Shown one piece after another: positions 9,451 through 18,829 of a stretch of DNA of 36,972 bases. Each line of letters opens with the position of its first letter. Positions within the stretch are counted from its first letter, which is position 1. Where the stretch lies: contig PXBF01000181.1 of the NCBI GenBank assembly GCA_003567005.1, forward strand, positions 1-36,972, written 5' to 3'. The stretch is from PVC group bacterium (lineage in GTDB: Bacteria; Verrucomicrobiota; Kiritimatiellia; UBA8416). Made by a program: the position numbers and the translations under genes. The notes beneath the pieces were generated by a model. That model was given only the letters and a program-made list of their open reading frames with translations, did no database searches and was not told the DNA's origin.

Positions 9451-11952
9451 ATGAATGTTTTGTCGTTAGACGGGAGTTGGACGTTTCGGGCTGTATCGGG
9501 AGCACCATCAGACATATCTAAAGCTAAGGCAATACCGGGGCGCGTACCGGGTGAAGTTCTGCATGATTTGTTTGTGGCCAAACGCATAGTGGATCCCTTC
9601 GATCGGGAAAATGAGCTGGCCGTGCAATGGGTTGGAGAGGCCACGTGGCAATACACGAAAGAGTTTCAATTGACCGAGCGATTGCTTGGGGACGAACGTA
9701 TTTTCCTGCAATGTGATGGACTTGATACCTTGGCAACGATTTATCTGAACGGCAAAGAGGTCGCGACAACCGATAACATGCATCGGCGTTATGCCTTTGA
9801 TGTGAAGTCCCTGCTCAAGCCGGGGCGCAATAAACTGCAGATCAGGTTTTCTCCTGCCAATCCTTACACGCGCGAGCGGCATGTGGAAAAGCCGATTCGT
9901 ATGCGTGTGAGCGAGGGCCATCCCGATGCCTACCCCGGTTGGATTCGTAAAGAGGGGTGTAATTTCGGTTGGGATTGGGGGCCCGTTGTTGTCACGGCAG
10001 GAATTTGGCGATCCATTCGACTCGTTGGTTATGCAGGGGGATGCCTTACAGATTTCGAAATACGACAGCGACATGCAGAGGGGCGGGTTACACTGGATGC
10101 TTCCTGTGCGGTAGAAGTCTTTGAAAGCGCAAATCTTCATTCGCGTTTATCGGTTATCCTCGATGGCAAAACGGTGGCTGAGAGCGAAAGCATTGTTCGA
10201 GGCGGGAAAACAAAGCACACATGCGAGATTCCAAACCCCCAGCTATGGTGGCCGAATGGGATGGGAGAACAACCGCTGTATAAAGTCTTGGTCGAGTTGC
10301 TTGATGAGCAAGGCAACGTGGTCGATACAGATACCAAGCGCATTGGATTGCGCACCTTGCGTCTGGATCGCCATACCGATGAATGGGGGGAATCATTCCA
10401 GTTTGTTGTGAATGGCGTGCCCTTTTTTGCGAAAGGCGCCAATTGGATTCCGGCAGACGCTTTGCCGGGGAGACGTCCAGATGATGTCTATCGCAGATTG
10501 TTAGAAGATGCAGCGCATGCCAACATGAACATGATTCGTGTGTGGGGCGGTGGTATTTACGAGAATGATGTCTTTTATGACCTTTGTGATGAACTCGGCT
10601 TATGTGTTTGGCAGGACTTCATGTTTGCCTGTATGGGATACCCGGTGTGGGACAAGGCATTTCTTGAGAATGTCGACATGGAAGCACGCGATAATGTAAA
10701 GCGGCTTCGGCATCATGCCTGCATAGCGCTCTGGTGCGGCAATAACGAATTAGAGCAGCAGGGCGTGGGTAAGAATCCCAAGATCTTCATGCAATGGAAG
10801 GATTACAAGAGACTCTTTGATGTGATTCTACCGCGTGTTGTACGTCAGCTGGCACCTGATCAGGATTACTGGCCCAGTAGTCCGCACTCACCGTTAGGTG
10901 ACAGGGCTGATTACGACAACCCGACCTGTGGCGATGCCCACTTGTGGGGGGTATGGCATGGCAGGAAGCCCTTCGAATGGTATCGCACTTGTACGCACCG
11001 GTTTAATAGTGAGTTTGGTTTCCAGTCGTTCCCCGAACCGCGCACGGTATATGGATATACGCAGAAGGGCGATCGTAACATTACATCGCCCGTAATGGAG
11101 CATCACCAGCGTTCCGGTATCGGGAATACAACGATTATGCAATATATGCTCGATTGGTTCCGGCTGCCTTGCTCGTTTGAAATGACGCTTTGGACATCGC
11201 AGATTCTCCAAGGCATGGCGATCAAGTATGCGTGTGAGCATTGGCGACGTAGCATGCCGCGTGGAATGGGCACGCTTTACTGGCAATTGAATGATGTCTG
11301 GCCGGTGGCGAGCTGGGCGTCTATCGACTATCATGGCCGTTGGAAAGCCCTTCATTACATGGCACGTAATTTCTTTGCGCCGGTTTTGTTAAGCGGACTC
11401 GAAGACAAGAAGGCTGGCACGGTCGAATTGCACGTAACAAGTGATTTGCAGAAATCGGCAGCAGCTACGGTTCGTTGGCAGGTGACTGATACGGCAGGGA
11501 AAACCTTGCTTGCGGGTACCAAGGCCATTCGCACGCCTAAAAACGGGAATCGTCGAATCACAACCTTGAAACTGCAAAAATATCTAAAACTCTACGGGGC
11601 ACGTGACCTACTTGTATGGTTGGAGCTGGAAATGCCTGATCGGCAACCGCAGCGGAATCTGGTTCTTTTTGCGCGTCCGAAGCATCTATCATTGGCCGAT
11701 AATCCGGGGTTGCTTGCGAATGTGAAGGCGGGGGATGATGGCTCATTTGTTGTCACCATGCAGTCCAGACGGCCTGCACTTTGGGCATGGCTGGAATGTG
11801 CGCATGCAGATCTTCGGTGCTCGGATAATTTCGTGCATATTTGTCCAGGCAAGCCTGTCGATCTATCTGTGCAACCGTCACGCAAGATGACGTTACCGGA
11901 GTTTCGCAAGAATCTGATTGTGCGCAGTCTTGTGGATACCTACGAGTCATAA
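9451..11952 (+). CDS. Beta-mannosidase, GH2 family
   Basis: Predicted to remove terminal beta-linked mannose from the non-reducing end of oligosaccharides. At 833 residues it has the usual GH2 mannosidase length and layout: N-terminal jelly-roll (LDGSW near the start), Ig-like domain, TIM barrel and C-terminal beta domains. The mannosidase-type FGWDWGP signature is at 172-178. The acid/base Glu is E433 in WCGNNE and the likely nucleophile is E521 in NSEFGFQ, an 88-residue spacing normal for the family. The start ATG follows GGGAGGG at good distance. There is no signal peptide, so the enzyme should be cytoplasmic. It is the first gene of a same-strand run with two GH78 genes, a sulfatase and a peptidase, and only 36 bp separate it from the next gene. 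GH2 enzymes with other specificities share the fold, but the FGWDWGP motif favours mannosidase. Confidence 0.92.
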   Translation: MNVLSLDGSWTFRAVSGAPSDISKAKAIPGRVPGEVLHDLFVAKRIVDPFDRENELAVQWVGEATWQYTKEFQLTERLLGDERIFLQCDGLDTLATIYLNGKEVATTDNMHRRYAFDVKSLLKPGRNKLQIRFSPANPYTRERHVEKPIRMRVSEGHPDAYPGWIRKEGCNFGWDWGPVVVTAGIWRSIRLVGYAGGCLTDFEIRQRHAEGRVTLDASCAVEVFESANLHSRLSVILDGKTVAESESIVRGGKTKHTCEIPNPQLWWPNGMGEQPLYKVLVELLDEQGNVVDTDTKRIGLRTLRLDRHTDEWGESFQFVVNGVPFFAKGANWIPADALPGRRPDDVYRRLLEDAAHANMNMIRVWGGGIYENDVFYDLCDELGLCVWQDFMFACMGYPVWDKAFLENVDMEARDNVKRLRHHACIALWCGNNELEQQGVGKNPKIFMQWKDYKRLFDVILPRVVRQLAPDQDYWPSSPHSPLGDRADYDNPTCGDAHLWGVWHGRKPFEWYRTCTHRFNSEFGFQSFPEPRTVYGYTQKGDRNITSPVMEHHQRSGIGNTTIMQYMLDWFRLPCSFEMTLWTSQILQGMAIKYACEHWRRSMPRGMGTLYWQLNDVWPVASWASIDYHGRWKALHYMARNFFAPVLLSGLEDKKAGTVELHVTSDLQKSAAATVRWQVTDTAGKTLLAGTKAIRTPKNGNRRITTLKLQKYLKLYGARDLLVWLELEMPDRQPQRNLVLFARPKHLSLADNPGLLANVKAGDDGSFVVTMQSRRPALWAWLECAHADLRCSDNFVHICPGKPVDLSVQPSRKMTLPEFRKNLIVRSLVDTYES

Positions 11953-11988
11953 TGGAATCGGGATAGCTTTTCATGCGGAGAGTTAGAT

Positions 11989-14364
11989 ATGGAAGCTGAA
12001 CGGTTTGCGTTACAGCCTGCAGCATTGCCTGCAGATACGAATATACGCCGCCATTATCCCATCCATCACGGATCATGGATTGCACATCCGGACATACATC
12101 CGGAGGAAGATAGTTTTTGTCGGTATTTTCTGGATTTCGAGCTATCTGTGGCCGCTACGATTGAACTGCATGTCAGTGCCGACAATCGTTTTGTATTGAC
12201 CTGTGATGCTGACTATATCGGGATGGGACCGGACCGGAGCGATCTTGCACATTGGAGTTTTCACTCTTACCGCTTAGCGCTTGCGCCGGGAACACATCGT
12301 CTCTCTGCAGATGTTTATTTTTTGCACAAAGACTTTCCATTGGCACAAACGGGCATACGTCCAGGGTTTGTGCTCTATGCTGAACATGCGCTGGTTGACC
12401 TGAATACGGGAACGGCCCCTTGGAAGGTCGTCCGGCTACAGGGTGTTCGTACGGAACGAGCCCCCGTAAAAGGTTTTTTTGTTGTCGGGCCCAACTACAT
12501 TCTGGATGCGGCTGCCTATTGCAATCCGCCAGAGGCTGTCGATGCGGTGGTCTTGCAGGCTGCAGGAGCCCAATCCGGTGGGGGACGTATATTAGAGGGG
12601 TGGCGTCTGTATCCCAGCCGCATGCCTGAACAAGTTCGGCGTCCCGTTGGAGGAGGCAGGATTCGATTGGTGGAAGATGTTGCACCAGAAGCGAAACTGC
12701 CGGCAGATGACCCTGTGCCGGATCCTACCTGGCAGGATTTTGTTGATGGCAAAGCGTCTGTCACGGTGCCGGCGCAGTCCCGGGTGACGGTGTTATGGGA
12801 TTTGGAACAATATCATTGCGCTTATCCGGAACTCACGACGATAGGGGGAGCTGGGGCGCTTGTAAACATCGAGTGGGCCGAATCTTGTTATGAGCATCTC
12901 GCGGATGTCGATGGTACGGATGCACGCTTGAAAGGGAATCGTAACGAGATCGCGGGTAAATATTTCCTTGGCAATGGGGATACGTTTTTGCTGGATGGCC
13001 TGCATCGCACCTTGCATTCTTTCTGGTGGCGTGCGGGGCGCTATATTCGAATCATTGTGGAAGCAGCCGATGAACCCATTACGCTGAAGCGATTACGGCT
13101 ACTTGAAACGAGGATGCCGCTTGAGAATGAAAGCGCTTTTGCTTGCGATGATGATGCGGTTGCGGGGATTATTGCTATTTGCGTGCGTGGCATTCAAATG
13201 TGTGCCCACGAGACCTACATGGATTGTCCGTATTATGAGCAACTTATGTATGTGGGAGATACCCGGTTGCAGATGTTGACGTCCTATGTCATGAGTGCCG
13301 AGGATCGTTTGAATCAAAGGGGTATCGAGCTTTTTGACTGGTCGCGGCGCGAAACGGGTTACGTGTTGGAACGATATCCAAGCAGACCATTCCAGTTAAG
13401 TTGCACATTTGCCATGATATGGGTACTGATGCTGCGTGATCATGCCTGGTGGCGAAATGAACCGGCCTTTGTCAAGGATCGGATGAAGGGGATGCGTTGT
13501 CTGCTGGAAGAATTCAAAGCGCATCAGGGTGAGCATGATTTGTTACCGCCTTTACCGGGTTGGAGTTTCGTGGACTGGGTGCCAGGATTGCATGCCGTGA
13601 ATTCCCCGGGGCCCAATGCCAGCGTTCATTCCGTTGTGAATCTGCTATTTCTCAATGCATTGCATGCCGCTATCGATTTGGAAGAGCATTTTGGAGAAGA
13701 GCATCTTGCCGCCTATAATCGTGGCTGGGCCGACCGTTTATCGCAGGCGATTCTGGCAACGTTTTGGTGTGCGGAGCGTGGCATGTTTGCGGATGATCCG
13801 GAACGCACGCGATACAGTGAGCATGCACAATGTCTAGCTTTGCTCAGTGGCGATTATCCCGAGCAGGCAGATCCTTGCTTTGAGGCTTTGATTACGGCGG
13901 AGGACTTGTCGCGGACGACCGTATATTTTTCATTCTATGTATTGGAGACGTTTCAGCGTTTTGGTAGAGGCGACTTGATTATGGAGAAATGGGACTTCTG
14001 GAAAGAGATGGAAAGACTGGGATTTAAGACGCCGATGGAAATGCCGGAGCCCTCGCGAAGTGACTGTCATGCATGGGGAAGTCATCCTTTGTTTCATATG
14101 CATGCGAGTTTGGCTGGCATTCGACCCGCCGATCCGGGTTTTAAGCGTGTTGTGATCCAGCCAAGCCCTGGGTCGCTGCGTACACTTCATAGCTGCGTAC
14201 CGCATCCTGCTGGAACGGTCTCATTAGAGATGCAGAAGCAGGGTAACGGTTGGCATGCTACGGTTTCCTTGCCGGAAGGTGTTACGGGAACATTCCTATG
14301 GGGTGATGCCGTGTATCCGCTAAAGGGCAGACAGGGGTTCATGCTTTCCTGCATAGATGAATAG
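11989..14364 (+). CDS. GH78-like alpha-L-rhamnosidase (divergent type)
   Basis: Predicted to hydrolyse terminal alpha-L-rhamnose. The 791-residue protein has N-terminal beta-sandwich domains and an (alpha/alpha)6 barrel. Its catalytic segment reads MDCPYYEQLMYVGD, with D412, E417 and D424 spaced exactly as the conserved acidic residues of GH78 (0, +5, +12), although the usual QR(P/D)ER wording is replaced. A late Glu, E687 in MPEPSRSDCHAWGSHP, fits the general base. The C-terminal beta domain ends with the common GIRP...FKRVVIQP motif. The start ATG follows GGAGAG, and no signal peptide is present. It sits between the mannosidase and a canonical GH78, which suggests the two rhamnosidases cut different rhamnose linkages or differently substituted rhamnose. 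The precise subfamily and linkage cannot be read from sequence alone. Confidence 0.85.
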   Translation: MEAERFALQPAALPADTNIRRHYPIHHGSWIAHPDIHPEEDSFCRYFLDFELSVAATIELHVSADNRFVLTCDADYIGMGPDRSDLAHWSFHSYRLALAPGTHRLSADVYFLHKDFPLAQTGIRPGFVLYAEHALVDLNTGTAPWKVVRLQGVRTERAPVKGFFVVGPNYILDAAAYCNPPEAVDAVVLQAAGAQSGGGRILEGWRLYPSRMPEQVRRPVGGGRIRLVEDVAPEAKLPADDPVPDPTWQDFVDGKASVTVPAQSRVTVLWDLEQYHCAYPELTTIGGAGALVNIEWAESCYEHLADVDGTDARLKGNRNEIAGKYFLGNGDTFLLDGLHRTLHSFWWRAGRYIRIIVEAADEPITLKRLRLLETRMPLENESAFACDDDAVAGIIAICVRGIQMCAHETYMDCPYYEQLMYVGDTRLQMLTSYVMSAEDRLNQRGIELFDWSRRETGYVLERYPSRPFQLSCTFAMIWVLMLRDHAWWRNEPAFVKDRMKGMRCLLEEFKAHQGEHDLLPPLPGWSFVDWVPGLHAVNSPGPNASVHSVVNLLFLNALHAAIDLEEHFGEEHLAAYNRGWADRLSQAILATFWCAERGMFADDPERTRYSEHAQCLALLSGDYPEQADPCFEALITAEDLSRTTVYFSFYVLETFQRFGRGDLIMEKWDFWKEMERLGFKTPMEMPEPSRSDCHAWGSHPLFHMHASLAGIRPADPGFKRVVIQPSPGSLRTLHSCVPHPAGTVSLEMQKQGNGWHATVSLPEGVTGTFLWGDAVYPLKGRQGFMLSCIDE

Positions 14365-14420
14365 GATGGGAGCTAGGGTGCGCATGTGAGAGCTGAATCG
14401 TAAAATCGAAGGGAGTAAGA

Positions 14421-17198
14421 ATGAACATGTATGTTGAGTATGCCAGGGAACCGCTTGCAATCGGAACGCGTACACCGCGCTTCTCCTGGACGGTCGACCT
14501 GCCAGGGCGCGCAAGGAAGCAAAGTGCCTACCGGATTCTGGTGGCAAGTGAGACGAAATTGCTAGATGCTGGGCATGGGGACCTCTGGGACAGCGGTAAA
14601 GTTGAATCTGCTCAATCCGTCAATGTGGCTTATCGTGGGGATCCTCTGCAGAGTAATTCGGACTGCTATTGGTGCGTGGAAATATGGGACGAGGCCGGCG
14701 TCAGCAAAGGCGTTTCGGCTCCATCCTATTTTGGGACGGCGCTCTACGAAGCATCAGATTGGCAGGCAGATTGGATTGGTATGGGCGATCCCCACGAGCC
14801 GCTTTGCGATCCTGCCTTGTTTCAGCATGGTGGGCTTCCGCCTGAAATTACAGAACGGGAACCCGATGATCGGGCACCCATGTTGCGCAAATCTTTTACG
14901 ATCTCGAAGCCGGTTCAGCGTGCCCGCGTATATGTGTGCGGCCTAGGCCTCAGTGAGTTGCGTCTGAATGGAACGAAGGTTGGTGATGAGGTGTTGTCGA
15001 CGCCGCGAACGGAATTCCGCAAACAGGTCGTTTATAATACGTATGACGTAACGCATTCTCTCCACAATGGACAGAATGCGTTGGGTCTGTTGCTTGGTAA
15101 TGGTTGGTTTAATGCACACAAGAAGTACTGGGGCTGGCAAAAGCAGTGGTATGGTTCACCGCGTGGAATTGTGCAGCTCATGATTGAGTATGCTGATGGC
15201 ACAACAGAAACCGTTGTCAGTGATGCTTCGTGGAGAGGTGCCTGGTCGCCCATCACGAATAACTGTATTTATGATGGTGAAATCTATGATAGCCGATTGG
15301 AGCAGGATGGCTGGGATACGGCAGCGTTTGACGATGCGGCTTGGGACGCTGTGCATATTGTTCCGGCGCCGGGAGGTGTGTTAACGGCTTTGCGCCATGA
15401 ACCGGGTAAAATCGTGGATCGCTTCCGGCCTGTCGCGATGTGTGAGCCGTCTCCCGGCGTTTATGTCTACGACATGGGGCGGAATATAACGGGTTGGGTA
15501 CGACTGCATGTCGATAGTGGTCAGGCTGGTGATAGCATCACCCTACGATTTGCTGAGGCACAGCATGCTGATGGTTCGTTGAATACGAAAAGCAGTAATG
15601 CTGCTTTGCAGCGCGATCAGTATGTTCTGCGAGGCAGTGGCCCGGAAGTCTATGAACCGAGATTTACCTATCACGGATTCCAATACGTGGAGATGATTGG
15701 TTATCCGGGAACACCGACGCTTGATACGCTGGAGGCTTGTTTTGTGCGGACTGCCGTGGAGGAGACGGGATCGTTTTCGTGCGCGAACGATTTGATTAAC
15801 AAGATCCATGCTTGTACGGTGCAGTCGCAGAAATGCAATATTCAGATGGGGGTACCCACAGACGATACGCAGCGTCCCGAACGGTTGGGCTGGGCCGGAG
15901 ATGTCTGGAGCTATGCGGAAGAGTGCTTCTACAACTTCTGGTCCCCGCGGGTATATGCCAAGTGGATTGCTGATTTCTGCGACCAGCAAGAAGCGGACGG
16001 CATGATCGGCATGATCGTTCCCCAAGCAGGCCCCGAAGAAGATCTTGTCTGGAGCGCGGCCTTCATTCTTATCCCTTGGTGGCAGTATGTATATTACGGG
16101 GATCGTAGCATACTGGAAGATCATTACCCGAACATGCAGCGCTACCTTTCCTATTTGGAGCGAACCGGTTTGCGAGAGGTGCAAACCATGCCGACAGAGG
16201 AGATTTTATCCAAGTTGCGGCATCACTGTAAAGGAGATGCACGTTATCCATCGGATGCTGAGCATGGGTATTTGCAAATATCGCAATGGGGTGACCATTT
16301 GGCAACAAATGAGGGTTCCTCTGGTAACCGCAAGAACCAGCCTCTGAGTATTGCAACAGCTTTTTATTATGCAGACGTGATCACGATGCGTCAGATTGCA
16401 AGTGTTTTAGGACAGCATGACGACGCAGCCAGATACCGTCAGCTTGCTGGAAACATCAAAGCAGCCTACAATGCGCGTTTCTACGATGCTGGCAGCGGAT
16501 ATTATGATATTGGATGTCAGAGCGCGCAGGCATGGGCCTTGGCGTTTGATTTGGTGGATAAAGAAAACCGCGATGCGGTTGAGATGTACCTGAATAGTAG
16601 TGTCAATCATCGTCAGCGACGCTTTACGACAGGATATGCGGGAACGAAATGGGCAATCCGTGCAATCGCTGATTCCGGTCGAAATGATATTGTCTGGACA
16701 CGGGCCATTTCGGCAGACTATCCGAGCTGGGGTTACATGTTGCGAGACCCCAAGCGCACCACCATCACGGAAAACTGGATGGGTGAGGGGGGTTCGCTGT
16801 GTCATACTACATTAGGGGCAGCAATCGATGAATGGTTTTTCCGGGATTTGTTGGGTATTCGTCCTGATCCAAAAGCACCGGGTTTTGAACATGTTATCAT
16901 TCAGCCTTACATGCCCGCTGACCTATCTTGGGCCAAGGGGGCTGTGCAGACGGTGCGTGGTGAAGTTGCGGTAGCGTGGGAACATGATGGAGCAAAGGCA
17001 ACGCTGCGGGTCGTCATTCCGGCCAATGCCACAGCAACAGTCTGTATTCCTGCTACTATGGAGCAGATTTCCGAGGATGGCATGGCGGTATCTCAATCGA
17101 AGGACGTGTGTGCATGCCGCGAAAAAACTGACAAGACGGAAATGGAAATAGGTTCAGGGGCGTATGCATTCATGTTTCCTATGAAGAACGATAAATGA
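14421..17198 (+). CDS. GH78 alpha-L-rhamnosidase (canonical type)
   Basis: Predicted inverting alpha-L-rhamnosidase, 925 residues. The N-terminus has the family's opening Ig-like domain (EYAREPLAIGTRTPRFSW), followed by further beta domains, the barrel, and a C-terminal beta-sandwich (GIRPDPKAPGFEHVIIQP). The catalytic motif DDTQRPERLGWAGD gives D482, E487 and D494, and E784 in ITENWMGEGG is the likely general base. The start ATG follows GAAGGGAG. There is no signal peptide, as for its neighbours. It is 56 bp downstream of the other GH78 gene and 51 bp upstream of the sulfatase, so all are probably co-transcribed. The pairing of rhamnosidase with sulfatase suggests a sulfated rhamnose-containing substrate, for example an algal or exopolysaccharide-type glycan; that is inference. 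Confidence 0.93.
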   Translation: MNMYVEYAREPLAIGTRTPRFSWTVDLPGRARKQSAYRILVASETKLLDAGHGDLWDSGKVESAQSVNVAYRGDPLQSNSDCYWCVEIWDEAGVSKGVSAPSYFGTALYEASDWQADWIGMGDPHEPLCDPALFQHGGLPPEITEREPDDRAPMLRKSFTISKPVQRARVYVCGLGLSELRLNGTKVGDEVLSTPRTEFRKQVVYNTYDVTHSLHNGQNALGLLLGNGWFNAHKKYWGWQKQWYGSPRGIVQLMIEYADGTTETVVSDASWRGAWSPITNNCIYDGEIYDSRLEQDGWDTAAFDDAAWDAVHIVPAPGGVLTALRHEPGKIVDRFRPVAMCEPSPGVYVYDMGRNITGWVRLHVDSGQAGDSITLRFAEAQHADGSLNTKSSNAALQRDQYVLRGSGPEVYEPRFTYHGFQYVEMIGYPGTPTLDTLEACFVRTAVEETGSFSCANDLINKIHACTVQSQKCNIQMGVPTDDTQRPERLGWAGDVWSYAEECFYNFWSPRVYAKWIADFCDQQEADGMIGMIVPQAGPEEDLVWSAAFILIPWWQYVYYGDRSILEDHYPNMQRYLSYLERTGLREVQTMPTEEILSKLRHHCKGDARYPSDAEHGYLQISQWGDHLATNEGSSGNRKNQPLSIATAFYYADVITMRQIASVLGQHDDAARYRQLAGNIKAAYNARFYDAGSGYYDIGCQSAQAWALAFDLVDKENRDAVEMYLNSSVNHRQRRFTTGYAGTKWAIRAIADSGRNDIVWTRAISADYPSWGYMLRDPKRTTITENWMGEGGSLCHTTLGAAIDEWFFRDLLGIRPDPKAPGFEHVIIQPYMPADLSWAKGAVQTVRGEVAVAWEHDGAKATLRVVIPANATATVCIPATMEQISEDGMAVSQSKDVCACREKTDKTEMEIGSGAYAFMFPMKNDK

Positions 17199-17249
17199 GG
17201 TTGTTTCTTGTGCAGAGATGCAGCGTTATAGCGATGTAAGGGGAAGGTT

Positions 17250-18719
17250 ATGAAAAAGCCAAATTTGGTCTACATATTTGCGGATGATATGGGATATGGA
17301 GATGTCTCCTGTTTGAATCCGGATTCAAAAATACGAACGGAGCATATTGATTGTATGGCCGCCGAAGGGTTGCGTTGTACGGATGCGCATTCGAGTTCGG
17401 CGGTATGTACACCCTCGCGCTACAGCCTGCTTACGGGACGCTATAACTGGCGGTCGGTACTGAAAAAAGGGGTTACGGGTGGATATTCGCAGCCTGTGCT
17501 GGAGAAGGGACGCATGACGATTGCCTCCATGCTTAAAGAGCAGGGGTATCGAACCGCTTGTGTCGGGAAATGGCATCTGGGCTTGGAATGGCAGTTGAAG
17601 GGCGGTGGTCTTGCCTCGACGTATCAGGATGAGGATCAAGTGGACTTTACGGCTCCGATTACGGATGGTCCATGCAATCACGGATTTGACTCTTTTTTCG
17701 GAATCAGTGCTTCTCTCGATATGCCACCCTATGTGTATATCGAAAATGATCGTGTGACTTCGGAACCTGTGCGGCGTATGGAAGGACGCAAAGGCAAAGC
17801 TTTCATGCGCGGCGGCATGATTGCCGATGACTTTGTGCCGGAAACCGTTCTGGATACGCTTGCGGATCGCGTGGTGGGGCAGATCGAGGACTATGGGCAG
17901 AGCGATGATCCGTTTTTTATCTACTTCCCTTTGCCTGCACCGCATACACCAATTTATCCAGCGGAGAAATATCAGGGGAAGTCAGGCACGAATGAATATG
18001 GCGATTTCTGTCTACATGTTGATGCTGTGGTTGGTCGCGTCATACAGGCCTTGAAAGATAGCGGGCAGGATGAGAATACGATCGTTGTTTTCACTGCCGA
18101 CAATGGTTGTTCCCCAAAGGCTGACTTCGAAGCGCTCGATGCAGTGGGGCACAAACCCAGTTATGTTTTTCGCGGCATGAAGTCCGATATTTTTGAGGGA
18201 GGGCATCGGATTCCTTTCGTGATTCGTTGGCCTGCTGGCATCCCTGCCGGTCGTGTCAGTGACCAAACCTTCTGTTTGACCGATCTAACGGCCACAATGG
18301 CGGATATCACCCAGTACAAGATAGCGGATGACGCTGCTGAAGATAGCGTGAGTAATCTGCCTGTCTGGGAAGGGTCAGCGAAGGAACCCATTCGTGAAGC
18401 TGTTGTACATCATTCGATCAATGGGTCTTTTTCGATTCGCAAGGGCAGATGGAAACTGGAAATGTGTGCCGACTCAGGCGGCTGGAGTTTTCCACGTTGC
18501 GGGCACGACGAGGAGTCTGCTGGCTTACCGCCCATACAACTTTATGATTTGTCGGTTGATATTGGTGAGCGCGAAAATGTCCAAGATCGCTATCCTGCTA
18601 TTGTTGATGAAATGCGGGAGCTGTTGACGAGATACATTGTTGAAGGACGAAGCACGCCGGGGGCGCCACAGCCCAATACGGGCGATGCACACTGGGAGCA
18701 ATTGTGGTGGATATCTTGA
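17250..18719 (+). CDS. Type I sulfatase (formylglycine-dependent)
   Basis: Hydrolyses sulfate esters, most likely from a sugar in the same glycan as the neighbouring glycosidases. The 489-residue protein begins directly with the family strand PNLVYIFADDMGYGD, where D12 and D13 bind the metal. C53 in CTPSR is the residue converted to formylglycine; being Cys rather than Ser, it can be matured by either FGE or the radical-SAM maturase, and neither lies in this window. K107 and H109 (GKWHLG), H232 (APHTPI) and D284/N285 (TADNG) complete the usual active site. There is no signal peptide, which is unusual because most catabolic sulfatases are exported. The start ATG follows GGGGAAGG at short spacing. 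The substrate cannot be inferred from sequence. Confidence 0.93.
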   Translation: MKKPNLVYIFADDMGYGDVSCLNPDSKIRTEHIDCMAAEGLRCTDAHSSSAVCTPSRYSLLTGRYNWRSVLKKGVTGGYSQPVLEKGRMTIASMLKEQGYRTACVGKWHLGLEWQLKGGGLASTYQDEDQVDFTAPITDGPCNHGFDSFFGISASLDMPPYVYIENDRVTSEPVRRMEGRKGKAFMRGGMIADDFVPETVLDTLADRVVGQIEDYGQSDDPFFIYFPLPAPHTPIYPAEKYQGKSGTNEYGDFCLHVDAVVGRVIQALKDSGQDENTIVVFTADNGCSPKADFEALDAVGHKPSYVFRGMKSDIFEGGHRIPFVIRWPAGIPAGRVSDQTFCLTDLTATMADITQYKIADDAAEDSVSNLPVWEGSAKEPIREAVVHHSINGSFSIRKGRWKLEMCADSGGWSFPRCGHDEESAGLPPIQLYDLSVDIGERENVQDRYPAIVDEMRELLTRYIVEGRSTPGAPQPNTGDAHWEQLWWIS

Positions 18720-18829
18720 TGACACGTGGCAAAAACACGGTTTGCTTACGGATGAACATTTGACGGGACTATCGCAGGAAGCGCACACGCTATAGAGGAA
18801 ATGAAAGCACGCTGACTTTTGGGGACGTT

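Noticed and set aside
17218..17253. 11-codon ORF overlapping the sulfatase start
   Set aside because: It ends in a TGA overlapping the sulfatase ATG, but it is too short and lacks a good ribosome-binding site, so coupling cannot be claimed.
18720..18829. Protein-like frame (DDTWQKHGLLTDEHL...) between sulfatase and peptidase genes
   Set aside because: About 25 codons without a start or ribosome-binding site; could be a remnant but support is too weak.
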